Shown here in pieces: positions 33,187-41,548 of a stretch of DNA of 64,000 bases. Position 1 is the stretch's first letter. The number at the start of each line of letters is the position of its first letter. The notes beneath the pieces were generated by a model, which did not search any database, was not told the DNA's origin, and worked only from the letters and a program-made list of their open reading frames with translations. The stretch spans positions 1,426,001 to 1,490,000 of the forward strand of contig OY730298.1 of NCBI GenBank assembly GCA_963422595.1, read 5' to 3'. The translations under genes were made by a program, and so were the position numbers. This DNA is from G963422595 sp963422595. Its GTDB lineage: Bacteria > Pseudomonadota > Gammaproteobacteria > UBA4575.

Positions 33187-33291
33187 TTAAAAGAGCCACT
33201 CCCAGAGCAAAAATCCTAACGCGACCAGTAGCACCACTGGGGCTATCACGGCACCCAGCAACCCACCGAACGCTTTTAGCCACTCACTCAT
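33187..33291 (-). CDS. 34-residue phage membrane protein
   Basis: MSEWLKAFGGLLGAVIAPVV followed by LLVALGFLLWEWLF, one hydrophobic helix. It lies between the tail chaperone and tape measure genes. A short frame with a strong AGGAG site (ATG near 33350, MKRYFRQHRHQSHR) precedes it and may be its leader. Role unknown. Confidence 0.4.
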   Translation of the reverse strand: MSEWLKAFGGLLGAVIAPVVLLVALGFLLWEWLF

Positions 33292-33434
33292 CGGCTACCC
33301 CATCACCTGTGCGATTGATGACGATGTTGTCGAAAGTAGCGTTTCATAAATTTCTCCTCTGTTGAATGGTGGGGGTTGTTTTAAGCCGACCCCCCAAACG
33401 GCTACCAGGCACGGGTTGTCTGGTTGTCTCTGTC

Positions 33435-33632
33435 TCACCCCTTATCTTTTGCATTCCACGTCCGCCGCACCTCACTTTCAAATGTCCGTAAGCCCTGCAA
33501 TAATTCTGGTGTCAGCTTTACACGCATGGCACGCAACAGCAGGTGGCATGCTGGCCAATCCAGCCCCAGCACCTGCCCCGAAATGCCTGCAACTTTCCAT
33601 TGATCGCAAATCAACACCCAAGCGTGTATCAC
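33435..33632 (-). CDS. Tail chaperone C-terminal extension, reached by -1 frameshift (GT-like)
   Basis: The open frame continues upstream past 33632: after the slippery A AAA AAC at 33710-33704 it reads LTDAARRWAAGQAGAIEVL, then IEWREVIHAWVLICDQWK, to KDKG at 33435. It is therefore best read as the T part of a lambda G/GT-style pair rather than as a free protein starting at the GTG at 33632. The long form would link the tape measure to tail tube assembly. The DUF1799 family contains similar proteins. Confidence 0.65.
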   Translation of the reverse strand: MIHAWVLICDQWKVAGISGQVLGLDWPACHLLLRAMRVKLTPELLQGLRTFESEVRRTWNAKDKG

Positions 33633-34045
33633 CTCGCGCCACTCTATTAGTACCTCTATTGCACCTGCTTGCCCTGCCGCCCAGCGTCGGGCGGCATCTG
33701 TGAGTTTTTTCCTGCGGCCCCGGCGGGGTCGGTAGACAACATCATCAACTCACGCAACAGCGCTTGGATGACGGCCTGATGCACCCACGGCGCATCCAGA
33801 ACCTGCTCGCGCAGGACTTTATCCTCCCAGTCGATTGCCTTACCGTCCTGGTCGCACACACCGTCCCACCCGACTACCCAGTCGCGGATGACTTGATCAT
33901 CCAGCACATCATCATCCTGGATGTGTTGCACATAGTCCTGACGTGCCGTGCGCCCGGCATAGCGCATCTTAAGCGTAATGCACTGTTCTGCGGCTGGTGT
34001 GTCACCACTTACCGGTGATGTAATTGCCACCCGTATGTTCACATG
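33592..34045 (-). repeat. Direct repeat, copy 2, of the tail chaperone region
   Basis: Original-context copy of the 455-bp segment repeated at 29030-29485. Here it includes the intact gene start context and continues into the tape measure side. Confidence 0.85.
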
Positions 34046-34069
34046 CTCTGGTTCTACAAACTTAAACAT
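33656..34069 (-). CDS. Phage tail assembly chaperone (G-like)
   Basis: 137 residues. The ATG at 34069 follows AGGAGAAAGT. MFKFVEPEHVNIRVAITSP begins an acidic helical protein (DYVQHIQDDDVLDDQVIRDW) lying between the tail tube and tape measure genes, the position of lambda gpG. Its 3' end contains the -1 frameshift signal producing a longer GT-like form. Function inferred from position and the frameshift. Confidence 0.7.
   Translation of the reverse strand: MFKFVEPEHVNIRVAITSPVSGDTPAAEQCITLKMRYAGRTARQDYVQHIQDDDVLDDQVIRDWVVGWDGVCDQDGKAIDWEDKVLREQVLDAPWVHQAVIQALLRELMMLSTDPAGAAGKNSQMPPDAGRQGKQVQ
33675..33710 (-). promoter_or_regulatory. Programmed -1 frameshift signal: slippery site and hairpin
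   Basis: On the minus strand, codons GGA AAA AAC form the canonical slippery heptamer A AAA AAC (33710-33704). Seven nt downstream, TGCCGCCC and GGGCGGCA form an 8-bp perfect stem with a 6-nt loop (33696-33675). Both the slippery site and stem lie in the last 20 codons of the chaperone gene, exactly where lambda-like G/GT shifts occur. Confidence 0.75.
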
Positions 34070-34269
34070 TACTTTCTCCTCTTGCGCGGTGTTCCCAGTT
34101 TGACTGATGCGACAAAAGACCGCTTCATTGATCGGATCACAGCGCGTGCGTCGGTTTTATTGATGTAGCCCTCACTAGATACCGCAATCACCCGACCATT
34201 GCCAGCTACATACCGCCAGCGCCAGCACTCAGCCTTGTCTCGATAGAGTTGATAGTGTGCTTTGCCCAT
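34069..34269 (-). CDS. DUF1508 (YegP-like) small protein
   Basis: 66 residues: YQLYRDKAECWRWRYVAGNG followed by RVIAVSSEGYINKTDARAVI is the DUF1508 repeat, with a basic tail (PRKRRK). Its stop overlaps the chaperone ATG. DUF1508 proteins are common chromosomal and phage proteins of unknown function; here it sits inside the tail operon as an extra gene. Confidence 0.7.
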   Translation of the reverse strand: MGKAHYQLYRDKAECWRWRYVAGNGRVIAVSSEGYINKTDARAVIRSMKRSFVASVKLGTPRKRRK

Positions 34270-34278
34270 GTCGCGCGC

Positions 34279-35070
34279 CTAAACCATCGAGGGGGGTAAA
34301 TCTTTGGCGCCGGCAACGTCATTGCTGTCAATGACTATGTTGCCCAGTGATTCAATGATTAGGCTGCAACGCTGCTCTTGGTCTCGTGACTTTAGTGTCC
34401 AATCCCCAGATGCAGTTATAGTCGCATCGGGAAAATAGATGTTGTGGCCATGCCCGTGTACCGGGGTTTCGAGATAGCGCACTGCGCCCTCGATTACTTG
34501 AGTGTCGGTCTCAATAACTTGATTTGCTTTGGCTTGGTATTCAACTACGATGCCATATGTATCGTAAGTCGAGCCAACATCTTCGATCACGGCTAATCTT
34601 CCGGCGGCCTGATCCAATTTAAACTTTTTGAGCGCCGTGCTGGTAAGCGCACTCCCTTTACCACCACTGGTCGTGCCGGGGTAGATTTTCCAACCATCTT
34701 TCACACCGCGCACGGGCCTTCCGGCGTTTAATATCTGCACAATATCGCCTTTTTTAGGCGCTGCAATGCGCATTTCGGTTTTGTCGCTTATGGCATCCAC
34801 GGTTGCGACATTGCCGCCGACAAACAGGGCGATATTGTCCAGCGACATGTCTCGCAGCTCAACAGTCATCCGTCTTGCCACTTGCGTGCGCACTCGCGCC
34901 AGGCGTTTGCTGGTATCTGGCCCATCGGACGCGAATACGTCCAAGTCTGTAGCCTCCAGCGACAGAGTCGCCGTCGGTGTATCCCCAATATACCGTTCTT
35001 TGCCGGTGGCCCCGACATCCACGTACACCTCGCCGGCACCCAGCACAACGTTATTTTTGTGTTCACTCAT
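34279..35070 (-). CDS. Phage major tail tube protein
   Basis: 263 residues from the ATG at 35070, preceded by GGAGATCAGA. NNVVLGAGEVYVDV and GDTPTATLSLEATDLDVFAS followed by a beta-rich domain are typical of long-tail tube proteins, and position between the tail terminator and chaperone supports this. The middle (KKGDIVQILNAGRPVRGVKD) may be an inserted beta domain. Confidence 0.75.
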   Translation of the reverse strand: MSEHKNNVVLGAGEVYVDVGATGKERYIGDTPTATLSLEATDLDVFASDGPDTSKRLARVRTQVARRMTVELRDMSLDNIALFVGGNVATVDAISDKTEMRIAAPKKGDIVQILNAGRPVRGVKDGWKIYPGTTSGGKGSALTSTALKKFKLDQAAGRLAVIEDVGSTYDTYGIVVEYQAKANQVIETDTQVIEGAVRYLETPVHGHGHNIYFPDATITASGDWTLKSRDQEQRCSLIIESLGNIVIDSNDVAGAKDLPPSMV

Positions 35071-35084
35071 TCTGATCTCCTTGT

Positions 35085-35552
35085 TTAAATAAAAAATTTG
35101 GTAGCCAGGCGGCCGGCTGCCTGATGGCACAACACCCCAGCAAACAACACCGGCTGAATACTCTCAATCTGTAATCCATAGCCCTCGCTGGCAATCACGG
35201 TAAGGACGTCATCTGTCAACGGTTGCGTAGAAAACGCACTCACCAGTGCATCAATAGTGTCGTCAAAGCTAAGCTCGCTGCTGTTTTCGTCTGAGAATCC
35301 CATGTAGCCCTGGATGAGCCAGTGGTCGGTCACGTGCCGGGCATCGGGCAGTCTTGCGCTGTGGCGCACGAACCAGCCATGTAAGGTGCCGTCGTCGTTA
35401 TCAGTGCCTTGCGTGACTGGCAGATATAGTTTTTTCAATCCGCTGACGTTTTTGACGTACCGCTCACGGTCGTGGACGATGCCGCCGGCAGGGTCGATAA
35501 CCTCTGCCATCTGCGCAGCAATGGCGGCGCGTATCGTGCGTGCTGCGATCAT
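35085..35552 (-). CDS. Phage tail terminator-like protein
   Basis: 155 residues. MIAARTIRAAIAAQMAEVID, TDHWLIQGYMGFSDENSSEL and the last part give an alpha/beta protein in the slot of lambda gpU (after the gp10-like protein, before the tube). The start overlaps the preceding stop. Assigned by position and fold impression. Confidence 0.55.
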   Translation of the reverse strand: MIAARTIRAAIAAQMAEVIDPAGGIVHDRERYVKNVSGLKKLYLPVTQGTDNDDGTLHGWFVRHSARLPDARHVTDHWLIQGYMGFSDENSSELSFDDTIDALVSAFSTQPLTDDVLTVIASEGYGLQIESIQPVLFAGVLCHQAAGRLATKFFI

Positions 35553-36049
35553 GCCGGCGTTATGCGCTCCAGTACGCGGGCTGTGGCGGTGTGCATAATC
35601 CTGTTAATCTGCGGTTCTGTCGCGTTCAATCCTGTGGTAAACATCTCCGCGCCCTCGGTGCCCTTGCTGGCGATCTTTTTTGCCACCGCCCAGGCGATAC
35701 CCTCTGCTTTATCTGCTGCCACCCCCAACTTGGCGATCACCCAATCCTTGATAGGTGCAACAGGGGGAAAGTGCGGCTTGGTGCCGAGTTCCACCGGCAC
35801 CGCGTAGTTCATGGACGTGCCGACCACCCCGATTACGGTATGCGGCGTGCGCCGCTCGATCGAATGGATGCTCCCGCGCAATCCAGCACCTCCGCCCACA
35901 CCCACCGGCGTGCGCTCTTTAACTTCACGTTCTATCAGCAGGTTTGCTTCGGTGACGCCGCGCAGCATTTCTTCGGCGGTGATTGCCGGGGCTTTGTCCC
36001 ACAGCGCCGACAACTGCGCTACATCATTCGTGTCAATGTGTATTTCCAT
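35549..36049 (-). CDS. HK97 gp10-like phage tail completion protein
   Basis: 166 residues. AEEMLRGVTEANLLIEREVK and RTPVGVGGGAGLRGSIHSIE followed by YAVPVELGTKPHFPPVAP are typical of HK97 gp10-type neck/tail completion proteins. Start and stop overlap both neighbours, so it is part of the tail operon. Confidence 0.75.
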   Translation of the reverse strand: MEIHIDTNDVAQLSALWDKAPAITAEEMLRGVTEANLLIEREVKERTPVGVGGGAGLRGSIHSIERRTPHTVIGVVGTSMNYAVPVELGTKPHFPPVAPIKDWVIAKLGVAADKAEGIAWAVAKKIASKGTEGAEMFTTGLNATEPQINRIMHTATARVLERITPA

Positions 36050-36501
36050 TACCGATACACGTGTGAGTGGGTAATGCGGTCGTGTCCGCGTGCGCTGGGC
36101 AGGTCGATGTCGACCACGGCGGAGGCCGGCCTGGGTTTGTCCGGGGTGACGCCCAGGTGGTCGTAAAAGCGTTGTCTTAACTGGTGCGCCAGGCGTCGAT
36201 AACGATCGGTGGCCGCGCCGTGGTCAACGCTGTCGGCATTGATGGTGCTATCTGTATCGCCAGCACGTGCGGCGGCCAGTTGTTGCAGCAACAGGGCCGC
36301 GGCATAGCCGCAGATTGCCCCCCGGTCTTGCGCGGGGATGGTGTCCTGGACGGCCGTCAGTCTCACACGGGTGTGCGTCTGGTGGCGTGCGTACTCGGTG
36401 ACGGCATCGTCAATGGCGCGGTCGCGCTGGTCGTCACTGATGTTGCCTTCCTGGTCGCGCACCAGGTCGTCGATTCGGCTTTGATAGTCAGCAAGTGGCA
36501 T
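36049..36501 (-). CDS. Phage head-tail connector-like protein
   Basis: 150 residues. DDQRDRAIDDAVTEYARH, YAAALLLQQLAAARAGD and RLAHQLRQRFYDHLGV form helices as in head-completion (gp36/gp6-like) proteins that follow the capsid genes. It lies directly before the gp10-like gene. Family name uncertain. Confidence 0.6.
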   Translation of the reverse strand: MPLADYQSRIDDLVRDQEGNISDDQRDRAIDDAVTEYARHQTHTRVRLTAVQDTIPAQDRGAICGYAAALLLQQLAAARAGDTDSTINADSVDHGAATDRYRRLAHQLRQRFYDHLGVTPDKPRPASAVVDIDLPSARGHDRITHSHVYR

Positions 36502-36504
36502 GGA

Positions 36505-36846
36505 TTATATGCGCAGCAGTGTTAGTAACACCGTCATGTCGTCCACGGTGGGGCTGGTGCCGGTCAGGGTCAGGGTGATCTCAAGCACCGATTCATCAAC
36601 AATGACCGGCTTTGCAATCACGCCCTCGGTTACGGTGGCGGCGGATGACACTGCAATGGGCGCAGACAACACGCTGCTACCGCCATTTTCCACGTCTACT
36701 TTATACGTGGGTTTGCTTGACCCCCCGAGTGATTGCATGTTCACCGATATACCAATCAGACGTGCCGCGAACGGCAGTTTGAACCTGGTGATCGGATCCT
36801 GGCTGGCAGTGAATTGTCCCTCAAAGTGCAGTGGCAACAGCACCAC
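36505..36846 (-). CDS. Phage head decoration/fibre-like protein, 5' end at a rearrangement junction
   Basis: 113 residues from a GTG at 36846. Protein-like sequence continues upstream without a start (NYATTIPGV) to a stop near 36885, so the true N-terminus is probably lost. LPLHFEGQFTASQDPITRFK and a beta-rich body resemble head-surface proteins encoded after the major capsid gene. Its 5' end overlaps that of the rightward holin gene head-to-head, an unnatural arrangement. Confidence 0.5.
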   Translation of the reverse strand: MVLLPLHFEGQFTASQDPITRFKLPFAARLIGISVNMQSLGGSSKPTYKVDVENGGSSVLSAPIAVSSAATVTEGVIAKPVIVDESVLEITLTLTGTSPTVDDMTVLLTLLRI

Positions 36847-37124
36847 GCCAGGGATGGTGGTGGCATAGTTGGGCGTGGCCTACGGTGATTTACTTTGGGC
36901 TGCTGGTGATTTTCTTCAACTATTGTCTGGTGCCGCTGGTGCAGACCTTCATGGGCACTGAGTTACAACCCTTTGCGCTGCCGACTGAGTTTTGGTTTGC
37001 CTGGGGCGGCATCGTGTCCACCTACGCCATCGGTCGCAGTGCCGAGAAACGCGGCGCACGTGGCCGTGTGGTTACTGCCGTTACTGGTGGCAGTGCCAAT
37101 AAAGTCGAGGAGCTTTTGAAATGA
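36831..37124 (+). CDS. Phage holin-like membrane protein, N-terminus probably altered
   Basis: 97 residues from a GTG, though the first 16 residues (ATAPRQGWWWHSWAW) are antisense to the neighbouring decoration-like gene and may not be original. PTVIYFGLLVIFFNYCLVPL, a second helix (FWFAWGGIVSTYAIGRSAEK) and a basic tail fit GTA/3TM-type holins. It heads the rightward operon; the next start overlaps its stop. Confidence 0.6.
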   Translation: MATAPRQGWWWHSWAWPTVIYFGLLVIFFNYCLVPLVQTFMGTELQPFALPTEFWFAWGGIVSTYAIGRSAEKRGARGRVVTAVTGGSANKVEELLK

Positions 37125-37486
37125 TTGAAGATTGGAGCCTGATCTGGCGCATTTTTGCCCTTTTCGGCATGTGGACGGGCATGTCGCTGTGGGCAGTGAA
37201 GTGGATGATCACGCACTACCTCAACTCATCGCAACAGCGCGATGAAGAACGTTTCGGGCGTTTTGAGTCACGCATCGACACCTTGCTGGAGAACAACAAA
37301 AAATTGGAGCAGGAACATATGGCACTCAAGGCTGAATTGCCCGAGAAATACCTCCGGCGCGAGGACTGGGTGCGCTACATCACGGTGATAGATGCAAAAT
37401 TGGATGCGTTGGCGGAGCGCGTCGCCAACACTAATTTACAGCTTGCAGGACTGGTCAACAAAATGGGGCGGCGTGATGAGCGATAA
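37121..37486 (+). CDS. DUF2730-like phage protein (Mu gp25 region)
   Basis: 121 residues: one N-terminal membrane helix (WRIFALFGMWTGMSLWAV) and a long coiled coil (RFESRIDTLLENNKKLEQEH; VIDAKLDALAERVANTNLQL). This matches the DUF2730 proteins between lysis and packaging genes of Mu-like phages. Overlaps both neighbours. Confidence 0.65.
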   Translation: MIEDWSLIWRIFALFGMWTGMSLWAVKWMITHYLNSSQQRDEERFGRFESRIDTLLENNKKLEQEHMALKAELPEKYLRREDWVRYITVIDAKLDALAERVANTNLQLAGLVNKMGRRDER

Positions 37487-37796
37487 TCAGCTTCTTTCCG
37501 CGCGCCGGCGCATGCTGCGCTGGCGCATCCTCAAAACGCTGGATGCCAGCAGACCGGTGCCGGTCGGCGAGAGCCTGCTGCTGGACGTCATCAACGATTG
37601 CGACCTTGCCGTCACCCGCACCGATTTAATCCGCGCCCTGCAATACCTCGCAGAAAAAGGCTATTGCAAAACTCAACAAATCACCAAAAACGGGCCGGCG
37701 AAATATACCGAAAGCGCGCTCACCGCGCGCGGCATTGACTACGTAGAATACGCGATTGATGCCGACGTGGGCATTGCGCGTCCAGTGCCGCTGTAG
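37476..37796 (+). CDS. Winged-helix phage protein (Mu gp26 position)
   Basis: 106 residues from the ATG at 37476, inside the end of the previous gene. RRMLRWRILKTLDASRPVPV, then DLIRALQYLAEKGYCKTQQI and YTESALTARGIDYVE form a winged helix-turn-helix. Related proteins occupy the gp26 slot of Mu-like phages; role unknown. Confidence 0.65.
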   Translation: MSDNQLLSARRRMLRWRILKTLDASRPVPVGESLLLDVINDCDLAVTRTDLIRALQYLAEKGYCKTQQITKNGPAKYTESALTARGIDYVEYAIDADVGIARPVPL

Positions 37797-37797
37797 G

Positions 37798-38340
37798 ATG
37801 CCTACCCCGTCAAAAGTTCTTGCGATGCCCAAAGCCTTGCAGGAAGCCCTTAATGCCCGACTGATAGAAAGCGGTTTTGCGCGTTACGATGAGCTTGCAC
37901 AGTGGCTGAACAATGAATTGCGGGAACGCGGGTTAGAGCTGCGCTTCTCCCGATCCTCCATCCACCGCCACGCACAAAAATTCAATCGCAAACTTGACGT
38001 GCTCAAACGTGCCACCGAACAAGCAAAGGTGTTGGTTGAGAGCACCGGCGACGCCGAAGGCGCCATGCATGAGGCGCTGCTAAAGATGGCTCAAAACGAG
38101 AACTATCAACTTCTTTACGATCTCTCTGATTTGCCGCTTGAGCCGACAGACCGCGTCAACATGCTAGCCAAAATTAACGCCGGCATCGCGCGCATCGTGC
38201 AAGCCAGTGTCCAAAGCAAGCGCTGGCAAGCAGAAATCCGTCAACAAGTCGCCCAGCAAGCCGAGAGTGAGGCACAAAAACAAGGTATCAGTAAAGATAC
38301 GGCGGCGGCGATTCGTGCCGCCATTGAGGGCGCCAAGTGA
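37798..38340 (+). CDS. Terminase small subunit-like protein, DUF3486 (Mu gp27)
   Basis: 180 residues from the ATG at 37798. A helix-turn-helix-like N-terminus (YDELAQWLNNELRERGLELR; FSRSSIHRHAQKF) and a helical C-terminal half match DUF3486, which directly precedes the large terminase in Mu-like phages. Its stop overlaps the terminase start. Confidence 0.8.
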   Translation: MPTPSKVLAMPKALQEALNARLIESGFARYDELAQWLNNELRERGLELRFSRSSIHRHAQKFNRKLDVLKRATEQAKVLVESTGDAEGAMHEALLKMAQNENYQLLYDLSDLPLEPTDRVNMLAKINAGIARIVQASVQSKRWQAEIRQQVAQQAESEAQKQGISKDTAAAIRAAIEGAK

Positions 38341-39728
38341 GCGCACCACGTACTTTATTGCCTTATCAGGCACGCTGGGTGCGCGATGCCGCCGGACTGG
38401 CGGTGATCGAAAAGTCGCGACGAATCGGCATCTCCTGGGCCAGTGCCTATCAAGCCGTCATGCACGCCGGCGAGGGTGTTGGCGACGTCTACTATCAGGG
38501 CTATGCCCTGGAGATGGCACGCGGTTTTATTGGCGATGCTTCCGAGTGGGCAAAAACCCTGCAAATTGCCGCCGAGCAAGTCGGCGAGACATTACTCAAT
38601 GATGGCCGTAAGGCCATCCAGGCCTACCGCCTGAGCATGGCCAGCGGTAGGCAGATACTCGCCATGACCAGTTCACCACGCGCATTTCGGTCGCGTGGAC
38701 GACCGGGCGATCTGGCTATTATCGATGAGGCAGCCTTTGTTGATGATCTGCAAGCGGTGCTCAAAGCGGCGCTGGCGTTTCGCACCTGGGGCGGGCGGGT
38801 GCGCGTCATCAGTACGCACAACGGTGAGGCCTCGCTATTTAACTCTCTGTGCCGCAATGTCCGCGACGGCAAACAGCCTGGCAGCCTGCATAGCGTATGC
38901 TTGAGCGATGCGATTGCCGACGGCTTTTACAAGCGTATTTGTGACGTGGCCAACACTCCCTGGTCACCGCGCGCCGAGCGTGAATGGGAGGCCGGCCTGC
39001 GTGCCGACTATGGGACTAACGCCAGTGAGGAGCTGGACTGCATCCCCAGCAGCGGTGGCGGGGCGTGGATTGCCTGGCACTTAATCCGCACCGCCGAACA
39101 TCCGCAGGCCGGCAACCGAACCGAATACCAAAACGGCCGCTGCTTTATTGGTATTGACATCGCCCGACGCCGCGACCTGTGGGTGGCAGTGGTGCTGGAG
39201 AAAATCGCCGACGTGCTGTGGGTGCGCGAACTGATTACGCGCCAGGGCATCACCTTTGCCGAGCAGCGCAGCATCGTGCGTAATCTGGCACAGCATTATC
39301 AGCCTGTACGCATCGCAGTCGATCAAACTGGCATGGGCGAGGCCGTGGTGGAACAGCTGCAAGATGACCACGGCAAACTGCGCGTGGAAGGCGTGTTATT
39401 GACCAGTCCGCGGCGGCTGGATGTGGCCACCGCCCTGCGCGAGGCGTTTGAGGACGCGCGTATCCGTATTCCCGCAGATGAGGCCGTGCGTGCCGATCTG
39501 CACTCGGTGCATGCCGAGGCCGGCCCGACCGGCGCGCCACGCCTGATCGCACAACGCAGCAGCACCGATGGGCACGCCGACCGCTTCTGGGCTCTGGCAC
39601 TGGCCTGTGCCGCCGCCAGCAGCACAGCCCAACCCGCCGCCGGCATCACCATTGATGAACAGAACGACCCGCGCGACCCCTACCGCCCACGTGCCATGCC
39701 TAACCGTACTAACTTCTATCTACACTGA
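38337..39728 (+). CDS. Phage terminase large subunit (Mu gp28-like)
   Basis: 463 residues with a GTG start overlapping the previous stop. YQARWVRDAAGLAVIEKSRR, then the modified Walker A IGISWA, GDLAIIDEAAF (Walker B plus catalytic Glu), and an RNase H-like nuclease with FIGIDIARRRDLWVAVVLE and VDQTGMGEAVVEQL. It packages phage DNA. Intact, overlapping the portal ATG. Confidence 0.88.
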   Translation: MSAPRTLLPYQARWVRDAAGLAVIEKSRRIGISWASAYQAVMHAGEGVGDVYYQGYALEMARGFIGDASEWAKTLQIAAEQVGETLLNDGRKAIQAYRLSMASGRQILAMTSSPRAFRSRGRPGDLAIIDEAAFVDDLQAVLKAALAFRTWGGRVRVISTHNGEASLFNSLCRNVRDGKQPGSLHSVCLSDAIADGFYKRICDVANTPWSPRAEREWEAGLRADYGTNASEELDCIPSSGGGAWIAWHLIRTAEHPQAGNRTEYQNGRCFIGIDIARRRDLWVAVVLEKIADVLWVRELITRQGITFAEQRSIVRNLAQHYQPVRIAVDQTGMGEAVVEQLQDDHGKLRVEGVLLTSPRRLDVATALREAFEDARIRIPADEAVRADLHSVHAEAGPTGAPRLIAQRSSTDGHADRFWALALACAAASSTAQPAAGITIDEQNDPRDPYRPRAMPNRTNFYLH

Positions 39729-41083
39729 TGAAAACACTCAAAAACTTATTCAAACGGCGCCTCACCGAGGCCGCTGGCCACACAGTAGACGCCGATGAAG
39801 ACCACTGGCGCCGGCTGACCGGCGACTCCACCCGCGACCTGCCCACCCTTACGCAACAGCGTATGCGCAAACTGGCGGTGTGGCTATGGCAAACCAACCT
39901 GCTGGCCAACCGCCTGATTGAACTGCCGGTCGCTTACCTGCTCGCGGAGGGCGTCACCTTACGCGCCCTGCACACCTTCTGGCACGATCCCATCAATCAA
40001 CTGGATATCAAGCTGCCGCGCAAGGTGCGTGAACTGGCACTCTACGGCGAGCAATGCTGGCCAGCCTTTGTTGACCCCAACAGCGGCCACGTGCGCCTGG
40101 GCTATCTTGACCCCAGCCTGATCGAGACCGTGGTCACCGACCCCGATAATGCCGAGCAACCCATCGGCATCGTCACTGTCAAGGACAAACGCGGCCACGC
40201 GCGCCGCTACAAGATCATCTACAACGGCCCGGAAGACTGTTTCAGCCCCCGCACCCAGGAAATCCGTCAAACCTTTGACACCGGCAACTGCTTCTACTAC
40301 CGCATTAATACGCTGTCTAACTCCAAGCGTGGCCACTCCGACCTGTTAGCCCAGGCCGACTGGCTGGATGCCTACGAACAATACCTGTTCGGCGAGGTGG
40401 ATCGCGCCAACCTGCTCAGAGCCTTCTTGTGGGACGTAGAGATGCCCGGGGCCACGCAAGCAGAAGTGGATGCCCGCGCCGGCAAAATCCAACGCCCGAT
40501 GCCCGGTAGTGTGCGCGTGCACAATGATGCCGAACGCTGGCAAGCCTTAACCCCAGACCTCAAAGCCGTGGACTCCAGTGCCGCCGCACGCCTGTTCCGC
40601 AACCACGTTTTAGGCGGCGGTACCATCCCTGAGCACTGGTTTGGTGGCGGCGGCGATGTCAACCGCGCCACTGCCGGCGAGATGGGCGAACCCACCTTCA
40701 AGATCTACTCCATGCGCCAACGCGAATGGAAATACATCCTGGAAGACGTCGGCAAATACGTGATCAACAGAGCCCAGGACCCCAGCGGTGAGACCTTGAT
40801 CATCAATCCGACCGAGCCGGCGCCCGAATGGATGCCGCAGGCTATCTTCCCCGAGCTCACCAGCCGCGACACCACTCACTACGCTACCGCACTGCAACAC
40901 GTCACCATCGCCGCTGGACAAGCCCTGGACCGTGGCCTGATCCCGGAATTGCTGGCGACCCAAATGATCCAGGCTGTAGCGGAGCACCTGGGCGTGGAGT
41001 TCGATGCTGCCGCCCAACTCAACACCGCACGCCAAGAGACCCAACAGCGCGCTGGAAACGACAGCTTCAACAGCAATGACTGA
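39728..41083 (+). CDS. Phage portal protein, DUF935 (Mu gp29-like)
   Basis: 451 residues. LAVWLWQTNLLANRLIELPV, RIRAYKI-type sheet regions and MFGEVDRANLLRAF-like segments, with MRQREWKYILEDVGKYVINR near the end, fit DUF935 portals. It forms the DNA entry ring at the capsid vertex. Its C-terminus LGVEFDAAAQLNTARQ is the homologue of the fragment at 18160-18255. Full length. Confidence 0.85.
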   Translation: MKTLKNLFKRRLTEAAGHTVDADEDHWRRLTGDSTRDLPTLTQQRMRKLAVWLWQTNLLANRLIELPVAYLLAEGVTLRALHTFWHDPINQLDIKLPRKVRELALYGEQCWPAFVDPNSGHVRLGYLDPSLIETVVTDPDNAEQPIGIVTVKDKRGHARRYKIIYNGPEDCFSPRTQEIRQTFDTGNCFYYRINTLSNSKRGHSDLLAQADWLDAYEQYLFGEVDRANLLRAFLWDVEMPGATQAEVDARAGKIQRPMPGSVRVHNDAERWQALTPDLKAVDSSAAARLFRNHVLGGGTIPEHWFGGGGDVNRATAGEMGEPTFKIYSMRQREWKYILEDVGKYVINRAQDPSGETLIINPTEPAPEWMPQAIFPELTSRDTTHYATALQHVTIAAGQALDRGLIPELLATQMIQAVAEHLGVEFDAAAQLNTARQETQQRAGNDSFNSND

Positions 41084-41456
41084 AGCCGTCCTACACACCG
41101 CCATCGTGCTCGTAATACTGATCACAGTATGGCTCATTGTAGTGGTGCTCATCCGCATAACCGATGCGAAGGGTCACCAACATATCATCGTCGGTGCCTA
41201 CCTACTCACGCTAGGGATTTTATTCTTCGGGATGCTTTTCATTGCTACCGGGACGTCGTCCGGCAAACCAGAACGTTACCACTGCCGTGCTGACCGGCAA
41301 CAAGGCCATGAACAAGTCTACCGCTTTGTCTGTGAAACCCTTCCAACACAGCCCAAAGATCAGGCCTGCCCCGCCGACAAACAAAAAGCCGGCAGCAATG
41401 TATGTAACCAGAACACGTACCTGACTGCGGCGGGTTTCACGCTGCTCTTCAGATAA
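41076..41456 (+). CDS. Putative two-helix membrane protein after the portal gene
   Basis: 126 residues; the ATG at 41076 overlaps the portal stop. Two strong membrane helices (LHTAIVLVILITVWLIVVVL; IIVGAYLLTLGILFFGMLFI) are plausible, but everything after about residue 50 is antisense to the better supported leftward gene at 41220-41477. The real gene may once have ended earlier. Function unknown. Confidence 0.4.
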   Translation: MTEAVLHTAIVLVILITVWLIVVVLIRITDAKGHQHIIVGAYLLTLGILFFGMLFIATGTSSGKPERYHCRADRQQGHEQVYRFVCETLPTQPKDQACPADKQKAGSNVCNQNTYLTAAGFTLLFR

Positions 41457-41477
41457 ATCATGATTATCAGCACTCAT
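41220..41477 (-). CDS. Small two-helix membrane protein, accessory (moron-like)
   Basis: 85 residues from the ATG at 41477, with GGGGCTCCC upstream. SEEQRETRRSQVRVLVTYIA opens a two-helix protein (AGFLFVGGAGLIFGLCW; LFMALLPVSTAVVTFWFAGR), a pattern common in phage accessory membrane proteins. It faces against the head genes between portal and MuF, so it is probably independently expressed. Confidence 0.55.
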   Translation of the reverse strand: MSADNHDLSEEQRETRRSQVRVLVTYIAAGFLFVGGAGLIFGLCWKGFTDKAVDLFMALLPVSTAVVTFWFAGRRPGSNEKHPEE

Positions 41478-41548
41478 GGGAGCCCCTTTGTTCGTTGTTG
41501 ATTGCAACCTACAGCATAGCAAAAGGTACAGCTCCCGCCCTTTGAACG

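Noticed and set aside
33041..33283. An 80-codon leftward open frame between tape measure and chaperone genes
   Set aside because: No conserved features, and it overlaps two better small-frame candidates; composition looks non-coding.
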